Positions 19,142 to 28,481 of a DNA stretch of 64,000 nt are shown piece after piece (position 1 is the first letter of the stretch; each line of letters starts with the position of its first letter). Origin of the DNA: Betaproteobacteria bacterium. Lineage in GTDB: Bacteria > Pseudomonadota > Gammaproteobacteria > Burkholderiales > Casimicrobiaceae. A program made the position numbers and the translations under genes. A model generated the notes under the pieces. That model searched no databases. It saw nothing but the letters and a program-made list of their open reading frames with translations, and was not told the DNA's origin. The stretch is from assembly GCA_016704895.1 (NCBI GenBank), contig JADIZG010000002.1:62001-126000 (forward strand), given 5' to 3'.

Positions 19142-20965
19142 ATGTCCACGCCCTCCGCCTCCCCTTCGAGCCCGCAAGACGACGCGCGCCCGGCCTTCGA
19201 TCCGATCGCCCTCGCCGAGTCGATGGCCTCGGCCGCCGAGAAGAGCGCGAAGCTCCTCGGCGACTTCGCGACGCGCCATGCCCAATCGGGCAAGAGCCTG
19301 TTCGCCGACGAGCTGGGGCTCGGCAAGGCGTTCATGGAGCTCGCGTCGAACATGCTCTCGAACCCGGCCCGCATGGCCGAGTCGCAGATGGCACTCTGGC
19401 AGCAGTACATGACGCTGTGGCAGAACTCGATGCTGCGCGACTGGGGCGCGCCGGTCACGCCGGTGGCAGAGCCGCACAAGGGCGACAAGCGCTTCAGGCA
19501 CGAGGACTGGCAGGACCATGTGCTGTTCGACTACATCAAGCAGAGCTACCTGATCGCCGCGCGCTGGCTGCACGAGAACGTCGCGAGCGTCGAGGGCCTC
19601 GACGAGCAGACGCAGAAGAAGGTCGACTTCTTCACGCGCCAGTACATCGACGCGCTCGCGCCGTCGAACTTCGCGCTCACCAATCCCGAGGTGTTCAAGG
19701 AGACGATCGCGACCGGCGGGCAGAACCTCGTCAAGGGGCTGCACAACCTGCTCGACGACATCGAGCGCGGCAACGGCAAGCTGCGCATCTCGATGACCGA
19801 CGCGAAGGCGTTCGAGCTCGGCGTCAACATCGGCACGACGCCCGGCAAGGTCGTCTTCCGCAACGAGCTGATCGAGCTGATCCAGTACGAGCCGTCGACG
19901 GCGAAGGTGCACGAGCGGCCGCTGCTCGTGATCCCGCCGTGGATCAACAAGTTCTACATCCTCGACCTGCGCGAGAAGAACTCGTTCCTGCGCTGGGCCG
20001 TGGCGCAGGGCCACACGGTGTTCGTGATCTCGTGGGTCAACCCGGACGGGAAGCTCGCCGGCAAGGACTTCGAGGACTACCTGACCGACGGAACGCTCGC
20101 GGCGATCGGCGCGATCGGGCAGGCGACCGGCGCGAAGGACGTCAACGCGATCGGCTACTGCCTGGGCGGCACGCTGCTCGCCGCGACGCTGGGATGGATG
20201 GCGGCGAAAAAGGACAGGCGCATCGCCAGCGCGACGTTCATGACCTCGCTCGTCGACTTCACGCACGCGGGCGAGCTCGAGGTGTTCATCGACGAGGCGC
20301 AGGTCGCGTCGCTCGAGCGCAAGATGCGGGAACGCGGCTATCTCGAAGGCAGCGAGATGGCCAGCACGTTCAACATGCTGCGCGCCAACGACCTGATCTG
20401 GACGTTCGTCATCAACAACTACCTGATGGGCCGCGACCCGTTCCCGTTCGACCTCCTGCACTGGAACTGCGACGCGACGCGCATGCCGGCGACGATGCAC
20501 AGCTTCTACCTGCGCAACATGTACATGCGCAACGCGCTCCGGAAGCCGGGCGGCGTCACGCTCGACGGCATGCCGATCGACCTCTCGGCGTCGAGGGTGC
20601 CGACCTACTTCGTCTCGGCGATCGAGGACCACATCGCGCCATGGAAGACGACCTACGCCGGCACGTCGATCCTGGGCGGCCCATCGCGATTCGTCCTGTC
20701 GGGCTCGGGGCACATCGCGGGCATGATCAACCCGCCCGCGGCGAACAAGTACGGCTACTGGACCAACGCGAAGCTCCCGGCGACGCCCGACGCGTGGCTG
20801 GATGGCGCGAAGCAGCACGAGGGATCGTGGTGGACCGACTGGCAGGCGTGGGTCGGCGAGCGGACCGGCCGCGAAGTGGCGCCGCGCATTCCCGGCAAGG
20901 GCAAGCTCAAGGCGCTGGCCGACGCGCCGGGCACCTACGTCCGCATCCGCGCGGACGGGCGGTGA
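19142..20965 (+). CDS. phaC: Class I poly(3-hydroxyalkanoate) synthase
   Basis: The 607-residue enzyme polymerises hydroxyacyl-CoA into PHA granules. The lipase-like box GYCLGG carries the catalytic Cys at about residue 340; Asp496 (in AIEDHIAPW) and His524 (in GSGHIAGMINPP) complete the triad. Further signatures are IPPWINKFYILDL and FVISWVNPDG. Length and motifs fit class I synthases (Ralstonia type) acting on short-chain monomers. No phaA/phaB follow; the thiolase in the liu operon could serve. It follows the MBL gene and probably shares its transcript. Confidence 0.97.
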   Translation: MSTPSASPSSPQDDARPAFDPIALAESMASAAEKSAKLLGDFATRHAQSGKSLFADELGLGKAFMELASNMLSNPARMAESQMALWQQYMTLWQNSMLRDWGAPVTPVAEPHKGDKRFRHEDWQDHVLFDYIKQSYLIAARWLHENVASVEGLDEQTQKKVDFFTRQYIDALAPSNFALTNPEVFKETIATGGQNLVKGLHNLLDDIERGNGKLRISMTDAKAFELGVNIGTTPGKVVFRNELIELIQYEPSTAKVHERPLLVIPPWINKFYILDLREKNSFLRWAVAQGHTVFVISWVNPDGKLAGKDFEDYLTDGTLAAIGAIGQATGAKDVNAIGYCLGGTLLAATLGWMAAKKDRRIASATFMTSLVDFTHAGELEVFIDEAQVASLERKMRERGYLEGSEMASTFNMLRANDLIWTFVINNYLMGRDPFPFDLLHWNCDATRMPATMHSFYLRNMYMRNALRKPGGVTLDGMPIDLSASRVPTYFVSAIEDHIAPWKTTYAGTSILGGPSRFVLSGSGHIAGMINPPAANKYGYWTNAKLPATPDAWLDGAKQHEGSWWTDWQAWVGERTGREVAPRIPGKGKLKALADAPGTYVRIRADGR

Positions 20966-21045
20966 TCCGCGCAACCATGGCGATGCGGCGTCCGAGTTGG
21001 TAGATTGACGCGAACGGCGAACATCCCGATCCTCCGGAGGTCTTC

Positions 21046-21493
21046 ATGCGACTGATCCGCCTTTTCGCTGCGCTGGCCGCGCTCGCCGTCCTCGCGGTCG
21101 GCACCCACGGCGCGCCGACGGCGCACGCCCAGACGTCGAAGGCGACGTGCACCGACTGCGGCGTGATCCAGTCGATGCGCTACGTCGAGGAAAAGGGTCA
21201 GGGGACGGGCGTCGGCGCGGTCACCGGCGGCGTTCTCGGCGGCGTGGTCGGCCACCAGTTCGGCAGCGGACGCGGCAACACGGCGGCGACGATCGTCGGC
21301 GCAGGCGCAGGCGCCTACGCCGGGCCACCAGGTCGAGAAGGAAGTGAAGAAGAAGAAATACTGGTCGGTCAGCGTCCGCATGGACGACGGGACGGTTCGC
21401 AACCTGACCTACAGCGAGCGGCCGCCCGCCAACGAGGGCGAGCGCGTGAAGCTGCTCGACGGCGGACGCCGGATGGCGCTGGTCGCGAACTGA
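21046..21493 (+). pseudogene. Glycine-zipper 2TM outer membrane protein, frame break near 21328
   Basis: A GGAGGT ribosome site precedes ATG 21046. The product starts with a signal peptide (residues 1-29, ending AHAQ), then a Cys pair (CTDCG) and a glycine zipper (GAVTGGVLGGVVGHQFG), typical of the Rickettsia 17-kDa-like family. At GCCGGGCC (about 21328) an extra base breaks the frame. Past it comes HQVEKEVKKKKYWSVSVRMD, DDGTVRNLTYSE and a normal end at 21493. Without one G the protein is 148 residues. The continuity of the zipper and tail across the break argues for a sequence error rather than a dead gene. A strong terminator follows. Confidence 0.75.
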
Positions 21494-21544
21494 GGACATT
21501 CCCCCGAAGCTCGCCACCGAACTCGCGGGAATCGCGCGGAAGAC

Positions 21545-21572
21545 GAAAACGCCGGGCATGCCCGGCGTTTTC
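21545..21572. terminator. Bidirectional rho-independent terminator
   Basis: A perfect palindrome GAAAACGCCGGGC-at-GCCCGGCGTTTTC forms a GC stem flanked by A and T runs on both sides. It lies between the convergent glycine-zipper gene (ends 21493) and FecR/DUF6600 gene (ends 21622) and can end transcripts from either side. Confidence 0.9.
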
Positions 21573-21621
21573 GCTGTCGCGGCTCGGCGTCGGCGCCCGG
21601 GCCCGGCTCGTCGCCGCGTTC

Positions 21622-23649
21622 CTACTGCTGTCCCCCACCGCCTCGGCCGCCGCCTCCACCGCCGCCCCTGTCCGGCTGCGCACTGCGATTGCCGTCGGCG
21701 TGCGGCTTCGCGTTCCCGCCCGACGTCGACGATCGAGGGGGGGTCGGCGCAGCTGCCGGCGCCTGCTGAACCGCCGGTGGTGCCTGCGGCGCCGGACGCG
21801 CGACGGGCGCCTGCGTGCCACCGCCCTGCAGCGACGGCGACGACACGGGCGCGGTGCGCCGTTCCGTCGGCGCGGCCCCACGCTGCGGGCCCGGCTGCGG
21901 ATACGTCTGCAGCGTGTCCCGCTGCACCGGCGCCGTGTAGGCGGGCGTGCCGCCGCGCAGCGCCTGCGTCGACCCGGACGGCACGGGCTTCGTGCCGGGC
22001 GCCGATAGCGCGGACCCCGTCGACGGCGCGGGGGCGACGGTGCCCTGGCTCACAGTCGGCGACGTTCCCCGGTACTCTCGCGTCACCGGCGCGCCCGCGG
22101 CGGGCGCCGAGCCCGGCTTGACGGCTCCCGGCACGGACGTGGTGACCGGCCGCTGACCCGACGATGCCCCCTGCGGCGCCGGGATGACGGCGCGCTGCGC
22201 CGGACTGCCCGTCTCGAGCGGCTTGGACATCGCCGCGCCGCCGCGTCCCGGCGGAACGTACGCCGACGCGGGCCGGGGTGTGTTCGCCGAGCCCGGCTTC
22301 ACCATCGGAATGTGGCTGGCGCCCGGCCGCTCGACACGCGGAGCGGACGCGAGCATCGGCGCGCCGGCGACCTGGTTCGCGCTGACCGGAACGATGTTGC
22401 GCGACACCGACCGCGAGCCGGTGAACGCCGCGCCGGGCACGGCAGTGATGCCGCCCGGATGGTCGACGTTCCGGAATCGCGTCGGCTGTTCTCTCCAGGT
22501 GCGATCGTCCGTGCGCACCGCGTAGGGCCGGTTGAAGTGGGTCCAGCAGCGGTACGAGCAGTTGTTCCACCACGGGCGGAACGGCTCGCCCCAGGCGAGC
22601 GGCACCCAGCCGTAGACGGGCGCGCCGACCGACAGCGACACTCCCCAACCGGCGCCGCCCACCCAGCCGACCATCGCGGGCGACCAGAACGGCCGGGCGA
22701 CCAACCCGCCCGGGCACCAGCCCCAGCGCCCGCCGATGAACGCCCAGCGACCGTAGTGGGAGGGCGCGAAGCCCCAGGGGGCCGCGTCGACCCACGTCCA
22801 GCCCCACGGCGTCATCCACGTCCAGTAGCCGTCGCGGAACGGCGCCCAGCCGGCGGCGACCGTCGTCGGGAACCAGACCGCGCCGTATTGCGTGTCGCTC
22901 TCCCACCGACCGTGCTCGTCCAGGTCGGCCGCGCCGATCATCTGGCTCGAAACGTAGGACGACGATCGGACGCGGTCGTAGCGCCGGTCCCGGTTCGCGC
23001 TCCAGGTGTCGAAGCCGTCGGTCGCGATGCCGTTCCGCACGTCGACGTACGTGGCGTCGAGGCCTTCGGCCAGGGCCGTCTGCCCCGGGAGCACCTGCTG
23101 CATGCCGCCCTGCGAGGGAAGCATCGCCTCGCCCTCGCGCACGACGACCACCGTCCGCTGCCGGTCGGGCAGCACGTCGATCCGGTAGAGACCGGGACGC
23201 GACAGGACGACCTGCGTGTTCGGCGTGTCGACGCGCGCGACCTCGCCCGGGTCGAGCACGCGCAGCCGCAGGATCGCCCTGCCCTGCGCGACGAAGAACG
23301 CCACCGTGCGATCGTCGATGCGCGAAACGTGGACGTTCGTCGCGCCGCCGAGCCGGATCTGGCCGGCGCCGAAGTCGATCTCGGCGCGTCCGCCGTCGGC
23401 GACCCACAGGTTGTCGCCCGTCGTGACCGGGAAGTTGAGACCGATCGTCGCCCAGTCGGACGCGCGGTCCTCGGGGGCGTGGAAGACTTCGCCGCCGATG
23501 TCGGCGATGCGTCCGACGCGCGCGGGCGGATCCTCCTGCGCGCGCGCGGGCGCGGGCATGACGCACAGCGCGAACGCCGACAGCAGGGCCAGCGACCAGG
23601 CGAAGTGCGGGTTGACGCGGCGCAAGAGTGCCGATCCGATCCTGTTCAT
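21622..23649 (-). CDS. FecR-domain, DUF6600-like secreted protein
   Basis: The 675-residue protein has a signal peptide (about residues 1-38, PAPARAQ) and a FecR-like domain (about 45-190, with VADGGRAEIDFGAGQIRLGG and VLSRPGLYRIDV). A Trp/Tyr/Gly-rich central region follows (about 230-390, repeated W-rich pieces such as YWTWMTPWGWTWVD and GRWGWCPGG), resembling DUF6600. The tail is long, Pro/Ala/Gln-rich and disordered, ending in a Gly run. GGAGG lies 6 bases before the ATG. It is probably exported to the periplasm or surface; no enzyme motif is seen. It converges on the glycine-zipper gene at a shared terminator. Confidence 0.82.
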   Translation of the reverse strand: MNRIGSALLRRVNPHFAWSLALLSAFALCVMPAPARAQEDPPARVGRIADIGGEVFHAPEDRASDWATIGLNFPVTTGDNLWVADGGRAEIDFGAGQIRLGGATNVHVSRIDDRTVAFFVAQGRAILRLRVLDPGEVARVDTPNTQVVLSRPGLYRIDVLPDRQRTVVVVREGEAMLPSQGGMQQVLPGQTALAEGLDATYVDVRNGIATDGFDTWSANRDRRYDRVRSSSYVSSQMIGAADLDEHGRWESDTQYGAVWFPTTVAAGWAPFRDGYWTWMTPWGWTWVDAAPWGFAPSHYGRWAFIGGRWGWCPGGLVARPFWSPAMVGWVGGAGWGVSLSVGAPVYGWVPLAWGEPFRPWWNNCSYRCWTHFNRPYAVRTDDRTWREQPTRFRNVDHPGGITAVPGAAFTGSRSVSRNIVPVSANQVAGAPMLASAPRVERPGASHIPMVKPGSANTPRPASAYVPPGRGGAAMSKPLETGSPAQRAVIPAPQGASSGQRPVTTSVPGAVKPGSAPAAGAPVTREYRGTSPTVSQGTVAPAPSTGSALSAPGTKPVPSGSTQALRGGTPAYTAPVQRDTLQTYPQPGPQRGAAPTERRTAPVSSPSLQGGGTQAPVARPAPQAPPAVQQAPAAAPTPPRSSTSGGNAKPHADGNRSAQPDRGGGGGGGRGGGGQQ

Positions 23650-24296
23650 CGCATGCCTCCTCGATGCTCCATCAACGCCATTCGCGGCCGTGCGGTTGAC
23701 CCTCGGGCGCCGTCCGGCGGCGACGCGCTGCGTGCTGCAGCAGACTCGTCGATCCCGGCAACCTCGGTCCGCTTGCGCCCCCGGAGGTTTCCATGCGCAA
23801 GCTCCCCTGCCGTCCCTCGCCCCCACATGCATTGTCGCCCGTCGCAGGCGCGCCCGCGGCGCGAGTGCCCCGGTAGCGTTGACAGGCCCGTCTGCAGCGT
23901 CGGCGACAGCCTGTGGGACGTCGGCTCGTTCCGACCCCTCCCGACCTTCCCGTCCGACGCCGGGACCGCGACCACGAACCCGCAGCCGCTCCGGACCACG
24001 CGGCTCGCGCAGCGCTACGGCCTCGTTTCCAAGCCCGCCAACCAGGGCCGCGACGACTACGCCGAGGTCGGCGCGAGCAGGGACGTCGGCAGGGTCACCG
24101 GCTATCGCTCCGCGAGCGCCGCCGCGAGCAAGAGCGAAGGCGACTACGACGACGCGGTCACGCCGGGCGTGCGCATCCCGATCGCGTGACGAAGGCCGAT
24201 GCGCGCGCTTCGCGATCCGGCGAAGGGCGCCGAATCCGGGATGAGGGAGGCCACCCCGGGGGCGGCCGCGTTCCGTCCGGGCCCGCGTCGTGGCTT
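23650..24296. other. Intergenic stretch with a degraded short gene
   Basis: This 647-base stretch separates divergently oriented neighbours and holds no intact gene that I can defend. The 5' part up to 23792 has no clear motif apart from the ribosome site of the minus-strand gene. A possible broken plus-strand gene (23793-24189) is listed separately. From 24190 to 24296 I see nothing distinctive. Confidence 0.6.
23793..24189 (+). pseudogene. Possible degraded small secreted protein gene
   Basis: CCGGAGG lies 6 bases before ATG 23793, but the frame stops after 27 codons. Other frames contain pieces of a plausible protein: a hydrophobic leader-like stretch (PLPSLAPTCIVA) in the +2 frame and a polar C-terminal part in the +1 frame (RYGLVSKPANQGRDDYAEVG to GVRIPIA, ending at 24189). 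At least two shifts would be needed to join them. It may be a dead gene or an error-rich stretch. No family recognised. Confidence 0.3.
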
Positions 24297-25073
24297 TCAC
24301 TTCTGCCGCGGCTTGCGCGGCGCCTTCGCGAACGCGAGATCGAAGATCGGCCGGGGCAGCATGCGCAGCAGGCCGCCGACGAGCGCCATCGGCCACGGCA
24401 GCACGTGGAAGCGCTTGCCGCGCGCGATCGCGCGCGCGATCGACGTCGCCGCGCGGTCCGCGTCCATGAGGAACGGCATCCGGTACGGGTTCCTCGCGGT
24501 CATCGGCGTCGCGACGTAGCCCGGGCACACGGTGACGACGCGCACGCCGCTCGCGCGCAGCTCGACGCGCAGGCTCTCGAGCAGCTTGATCGCCGCGGCC
24601 TTCGACGCCGAGTACGCCGCCGATCCCGGGATGCCGCGGAATCCGGCGACGCTCGCGATGCCGACGAGCGTCCCGCGCCCCGCGGCGCGCATCGGCCCGA
24701 CGAACGGATGGAACGTGTGGACGATGCCCGCGACGTTGGTGTCGAACACCGCGCGGAACGCCTCGAGGTCCTCCGCGTGCTCGACCAGCGTTCCCCGCGA
24801 AACGCCGGCGTTGGCGATCACGATGTCGGGCACGCCGTGCTTCGCGTCGAAATCGCGCGCGGCGGCGATCATCGCGCCCGCGTCGCGAACGTCGACCGCG
24901 TAGGTGGAGACCGTCGCGGGCGCAATCGACCGCGCGACGCGATCGAGCTCCTCGCCTCGTCTCGCGACGAGTCCCAGCGTCGCACCGCACCGGGCATAGT
25001 GCCGGGCTAGCGCCTCGCCCAGCCCGGACGATGCGCCGGTCAGGAAGACCCGGAGCGGCACGTCGGCACGCAT
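24297..25073 (-). CDS. SDR family NAD(P)-dependent oxidoreductase
   Basis: A 258-residue classical short-chain dehydrogenase: cofactor loop TGASSGLGEAL, NAG in IVIANAGVS, the active-site Ser in GIASVAGFRG and YSASKAA with the catalytic Tyr and Lys. The C-terminal part (residues about 215-258) is hydrophobic then basic, as in SDRs that associate with membranes. It follows dsbA by 22 bases. In many betaproteobacteria an SDR gene of this type sits after argS-SPOR-dsbA. Substrate unknown. Confidence 0.9.
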   Translation of the reverse strand: MRADVPLRVFLTGASSGLGEALARHYARCGATLGLVARRGEELDRVARSIAPATVSTYAVDVRDAGAMIAAARDFDAKHGVPDIVIANAGVSRGTLVEHAEDLEAFRAVFDTNVAGIVHTFHPFVGPMRAAGRGTLVGIASVAGFRGIPGSAAYSASKAAAIKLLESLRVELRASGVRVVTVCPGYVATPMTARNPYRMPFLMDADRAATSIARAIARGKRFHVLPWPMALVGGLLRMLPRPIFDLAFAKAPRKPRQK

Positions 25074-25095
25074 CGGCGCGCCCGGCGCGCCGGCG

Positions 25096-25761
25096 TCACT
25101 TCGGACGTTCGGCGCGCGCCACCGCGATCGCCGCGTCGAGCGCGCCGGGAACGCGCTCGTGCGTGCCGGCCGTTCCCGACGACACCATGAACTTGCCGTC
25201 GACGACGAGCGTCGGCACCGACTGGATGTTGTAGGTCTGCGCGGTCTGCTTGGCGCGGCCTATCTTGCCTGCGATCCCGAACGACTTGTAGGTGTCCTCG
25301 ACCTTCTTGCGGTCGAGCCCCTTCGACGCGGCCCAGTCGAGGAAGCGCTGCTCCTGCGCGAGGTTGACGCGCGCGCCGCCGTGGATCGCCGCGAACACCT
25401 CGGGCGAGAGCCTCGCCTCCTCGCCGAGCGTGTCCAGCGTGTAGTAGACCTTGCCCAGGTTCTCCCACGCCGGCTGGAACGCCACGGGGACGCGCCGGAA
25501 CTGCACGTCGGGCGGCAGGCGCTTGTGCCACGCGGCGAGGTGCGGCTCGAGATCCGCGCAGTGCGGGCAGCCGTACGAGAAGAACTCGATCACCTCGATC
25601 TTCTTGCCGGTCTGGACCGGGAGAGGCTGCTTGAATCGGAGGAACTCCTTGCCCTCGGCGTACTGGGCCGACGCGGGCCCCGCCATCGCGAGTGCGGCCG
25701 CGAAGGCCAGCGCGACGCGCGCGATGCCGCGGAATCCGGGGAGCGTGAAGGCAGCGGACAT
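25096..25761 (-). CDS. dsbA: Periplasmic thiol:disulfide oxidoreductase DsbA
   Basis: The 221-residue precursor has a signal peptide (about 1-32, GPASAQ) and the redox motif CPHC in FFSYGCPHCADLEP, preceded by IEVIEFF. The cis-Pro loop is in QSVPTLVVDGKF. DsbA introduces disulfides into exported proteins in the periplasm; candidates in this window include the type IV pilus parts and the Cys-rich secreted proteins. Length and order match the family. It lies 101 bases downstream of the SPOR-domain gene in the argS-SPOR-dsbA order seen in betaproteobacteria. Confidence 0.96.
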   Translation of the reverse strand: MSAAFTLPGFRGIARVALAFAAALAMAGPASAQYAEGKEFLRFKQPLPVQTGKKIEVIEFFSYGCPHCADLEPHLAAWHKRLPPDVQFRRVPVAFQPAWENLGKVYYTLDTLGEEARLSPEVFAAIHGGARVNLAQEQRFLDWAASKGLDRKKVEDTYKSFGIAGKIGRAKQTAQTYNIQSVPTLVVDGKFMVSSGTAGTHERVPGALDAAIAVARAERPK

Positions 25762-25862
25762 GAACGAAATCTCCTCAAGCGGGCCGCACGGCGGCCGGGG
25801 GTGGGGCGAGTGCCGGAATCAACGATCGAGGCCACGAACGCGCCGACAACGGGATGCGTGCG

Positions 25863-26565
25863 TCAGTACTTGATCACCGCGGCGTCGAAGCCCCGCTGCG
25901 CGAGCTGGGCCTTGATGCGGTTGAGCTCGTCGGCATTGTCGTAGGGGCCGAGTCTCACGCGGTAGCGCACGCCCTTGTCCGGCAACGTGCCGGACTGGAC
26001 CTGTGCCTCCCAGCCCGCCAGCGCGAGCCGGGCCTTCAGGTTCTCCGCATCGGCTTCCTGCGTGAACGATCCCGCCTGCAGCCAGAACCGGTCGCCGGGT
26101 TTGGCGCCTTTCGCGGCGGAAGGTTCCGCCGCGGCGATCTTTTCCGACGGACGATCCGCCGCCTTCGGGACTTCCGCGGCCTTCGCTGACGCCTTGTCGG
26201 CCACCGCGCGGTCGGGACGATCGGGCGCCTTCTTCTCGGCGGCGATCTTCGGCTCCTCGCCGCCGGGGAGGATCTTGTAGAAATCGAACCGCGGCTTCTC
26301 CGGGGTGTCGGACTTCGACGGCTTCGCGTCGCGCTGCGCCACGGCTGCGTCCTGCGACTTCGTCGGCGCCCCCTGGCGCCCGCCCATCAGTGTCCAGGCG
26401 ACACCCGCTGCGAGGGCCAGGCCCAGCGCGAGCCCGATGAAGATGCCGAGCAGCGTTCCGCCCGCGCCCGTGCGCGCCCGCGGCCGTGCGGGAGACGGGC
26501 TTCCTCGCCGTGCGCTTCGCGCCGTAGGCAGGCTTGCGCGGCGCCGGGCGACCGTGTGCTGTCAT
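25863..26565 (-). pseudogene. SPOR-domain (FtsN-like) protein, one-base frame break near 26480
   Basis: The start codon at 26565 opens a basic cytoplasmic tail (MTAHGRPAPRKPAYGAKRTA). Near 26480, in CACGGGCGCGGG on the minus strand, an extra base breaks the frame. Past it comes the membrane segment GGTLLGIFIGLALGLALAAG, a Lys/Ala-rich linker and a C-terminal SPOR domain (about 75 residues) with FWLQAGSFTQEADAENLKARL and YRVRLGPYDNADEL. Corrected, it is 233 residues. SPOR domains bind denuded septal peptidoglycan, so it likely acts at division. The break is almost certainly an error because leader and membrane segment join naturally. Confidence 0.8.
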
Positions 26566-26584
26566 CGATTCAAGGCTCGGGCGA

Positions 26585-26750
26585 CCCGTACGTGGGTTGG
26601 CCTCCCCACGCTCCGGCGCGCCCCCTCCCCAGGAGGGCGGCCGGGCCCGGGCGGCGCTCATTCGTTGGCCTCCCCCACGCTTGCCGCAGACGCGGCTTCG
26701 CGCTCCCCCTCCCCCAGGAGGGGGCGAGCGCCTTCGGGCGGCCGTGCGGC
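26585..26750. repeat. Two imperfect GC-rich repeat units after argS
   Basis: Two copies of a unit starting TTGGCCTCCCC and containing a CCCCCTCCCC-AGGAGGG stem lie in tandem (about 26593-26663 and 26664-26750), between the argS stop and the SPOR gene start. Each can form a G/C hairpin. They resemble the other GC-rich intergenic repeats of the window in base composition and placement after a stop codon, but the core is different. Confidence 0.5.
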
Positions 26751-26752
26751 GC

Positions 26753-28429
26753 TCACATCTCGTCCGGCGCGCCGATGCCGAGCACCGACAGGCCGTTCTT
26801 CAGCACCTCGCCGGTCGCCACGACGAGCGCGAGGCGCGCATCCCGCAGCTTCGCATCATCGACGAGGAAGCGCTCGGCATTATAGTAACCGTGGAAGGCC
26901 TGGGCCAGGTCCTTCAGGTAGAAGGTGATCTGGTGCGGCGCGAACTCGCGCGCGGCGGCGGCGAGCTCGTCCGGAAAGTCGGCGAGGCGGTTCAGGAGCG
27001 TTCGCTCGTAGCTGCCCGCGAGCGGCGAGAGGTCCGTGCCCGCGTACCTCGCCGCGGCCGCGTCGCGCGCGACGCCGGCCTGGCGCAGCACCGACGCGAC
27101 CCGCGCGTGCGCGTACTGCACGTAGTAGACGGGGTTCTCCTCCGACTGCGACCGCGCGAGGTCGATGTCGAACGTGAACTCGCTGTCGGCCTTGCGCGAC
27201 ACGAGGAAGAAGCGGACCGCGTCGCGCCCCACCTCGTCGATCAGGTCGCGCAGCGTGACGTAGCTGCCGGCGCGCTTGGAGATCTTCACCTCCTCGCCGC
27301 CGCGCATCACCGTCACCATCTTGTGCAGCACGTAGTCGGGGTAGCCCTTGGGGAATCCCGAGACCCATCGCCTGAAGGCCGGCGCGCACGCGCACGATCG
27401 TGCTGTGGTGGTCGGAGCCCTGCACGTTGATCACGCGCGCGAACCCGCGCTCCCACTTGGTCACGTGGTAGGCGACGTCGGGCACGAAGTACGTGTACCG
27501 CCGTCGGACTTGCGCATCACGCGGTCCTTGTCGTCGCCGAACGCCGTGGTCTTCAGCCACAACGCCCCCTCGCTCTCGTAGGTCATGCCCGACGACGCGA
27601 GCCGCGCCACCGTCGCGCCGACGCGGCCGTCGGTGTAGAGCGAGCTCTCGAGATAGTAGTTGTCGAAGCGCACGCCGAACGCCTGCAGGTCGCGGTCCTG
27701 CTCCTTGCGCAGCTCGGCGACCGCGAAGTGGCGGATCGCCTCGACGTCGTGGAGGTCGTGCCCGACCTCGTCGAGGTAGCGCTGCGCGAGCTCCCGGATG
27801 TACTCGCCCCGGTAGCCGTCCTCGGGGAACTCGCCCGACTCGCCCAGGATCTCCTTGGCGCGCGCGCGCACCGAGATCGCGAGGTTCTGGATCTGCTGGC
27901 CCGCGTCGTTGTAGTAGAACTCGCGCGTCACCGACGCGCCCTGCGTCTCGAGCAGCGACGAGATCGCGTCGCCGAGCGCCGCCTGCCTGCCGTGGCCGAC
28001 GTGCAGCGGCCCGGTCGGGTTGGCCGACACGAACTCGACCATGATGCGCTCGCCCGCGCGCTCGCGCGTCCGCCCGAACGCGCCGCGCTCCGCGAGGATG
28101 CGCTCCACGACCGCCTGGCGCGCCGCCGGCGTCAGCCGCAGGTTGACGAAGCCCGGCCCCGCGACGTCGATCGCCTCGACGAGCGCGCGCACCGCGGCAT
28201 CGGCCTGCGCGAGCGCGACGAACGCCTGCGCGACCTCGCGCGGCGCCCTTTTCTGCGCCTTCGCGCCCGCGAGCGCGACGTTGGTCGCGTAGTCGCCGTG
28301 CGCGGCCTCGCGCGGCCGGTCGAGCTTCACCTCGACGTCGGGAAGCTCGGGCATCACCGCGCGCGCGTGCCCGGTGAGCAGGCACTCGAGTTCGGCTTTC
28401 GGATCGGTCACGTCGGTCGTCTTCGTCAT
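26753..28429 (-). pseudogene. argS: Arginyl-tRNA synthetase with two compensating frame breaks
   Basis: ArgS charges tRNA-Arg and is essential. The N-terminal part holds the class I HIGH-type motif in SANPTGPLHVGHGR. At about 27498 (GGCGGTAC on the minus strand) one base is missing. The reading then continues with YTYFVPDVAYHVTKWERGF in the next frame. At about 27346 (CAAGGGCTAC) one base is extra, returning to GYPDYVLHKM, then KISKRAG (KMSKS-type motif) and the anticodon-binding domain to 26753. The two shifts cancel, so the total is exactly 559 codons, the normal size. An essential gene with two nearby shifts at G strings is best explained by sequence errors. Confidence 0.92.
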
Positions 28430-28481
28430 CGTGTCAGCCCGCTATTCTAGCCCGGCGCGCAGCACCGGCGATCGCGCGGGC

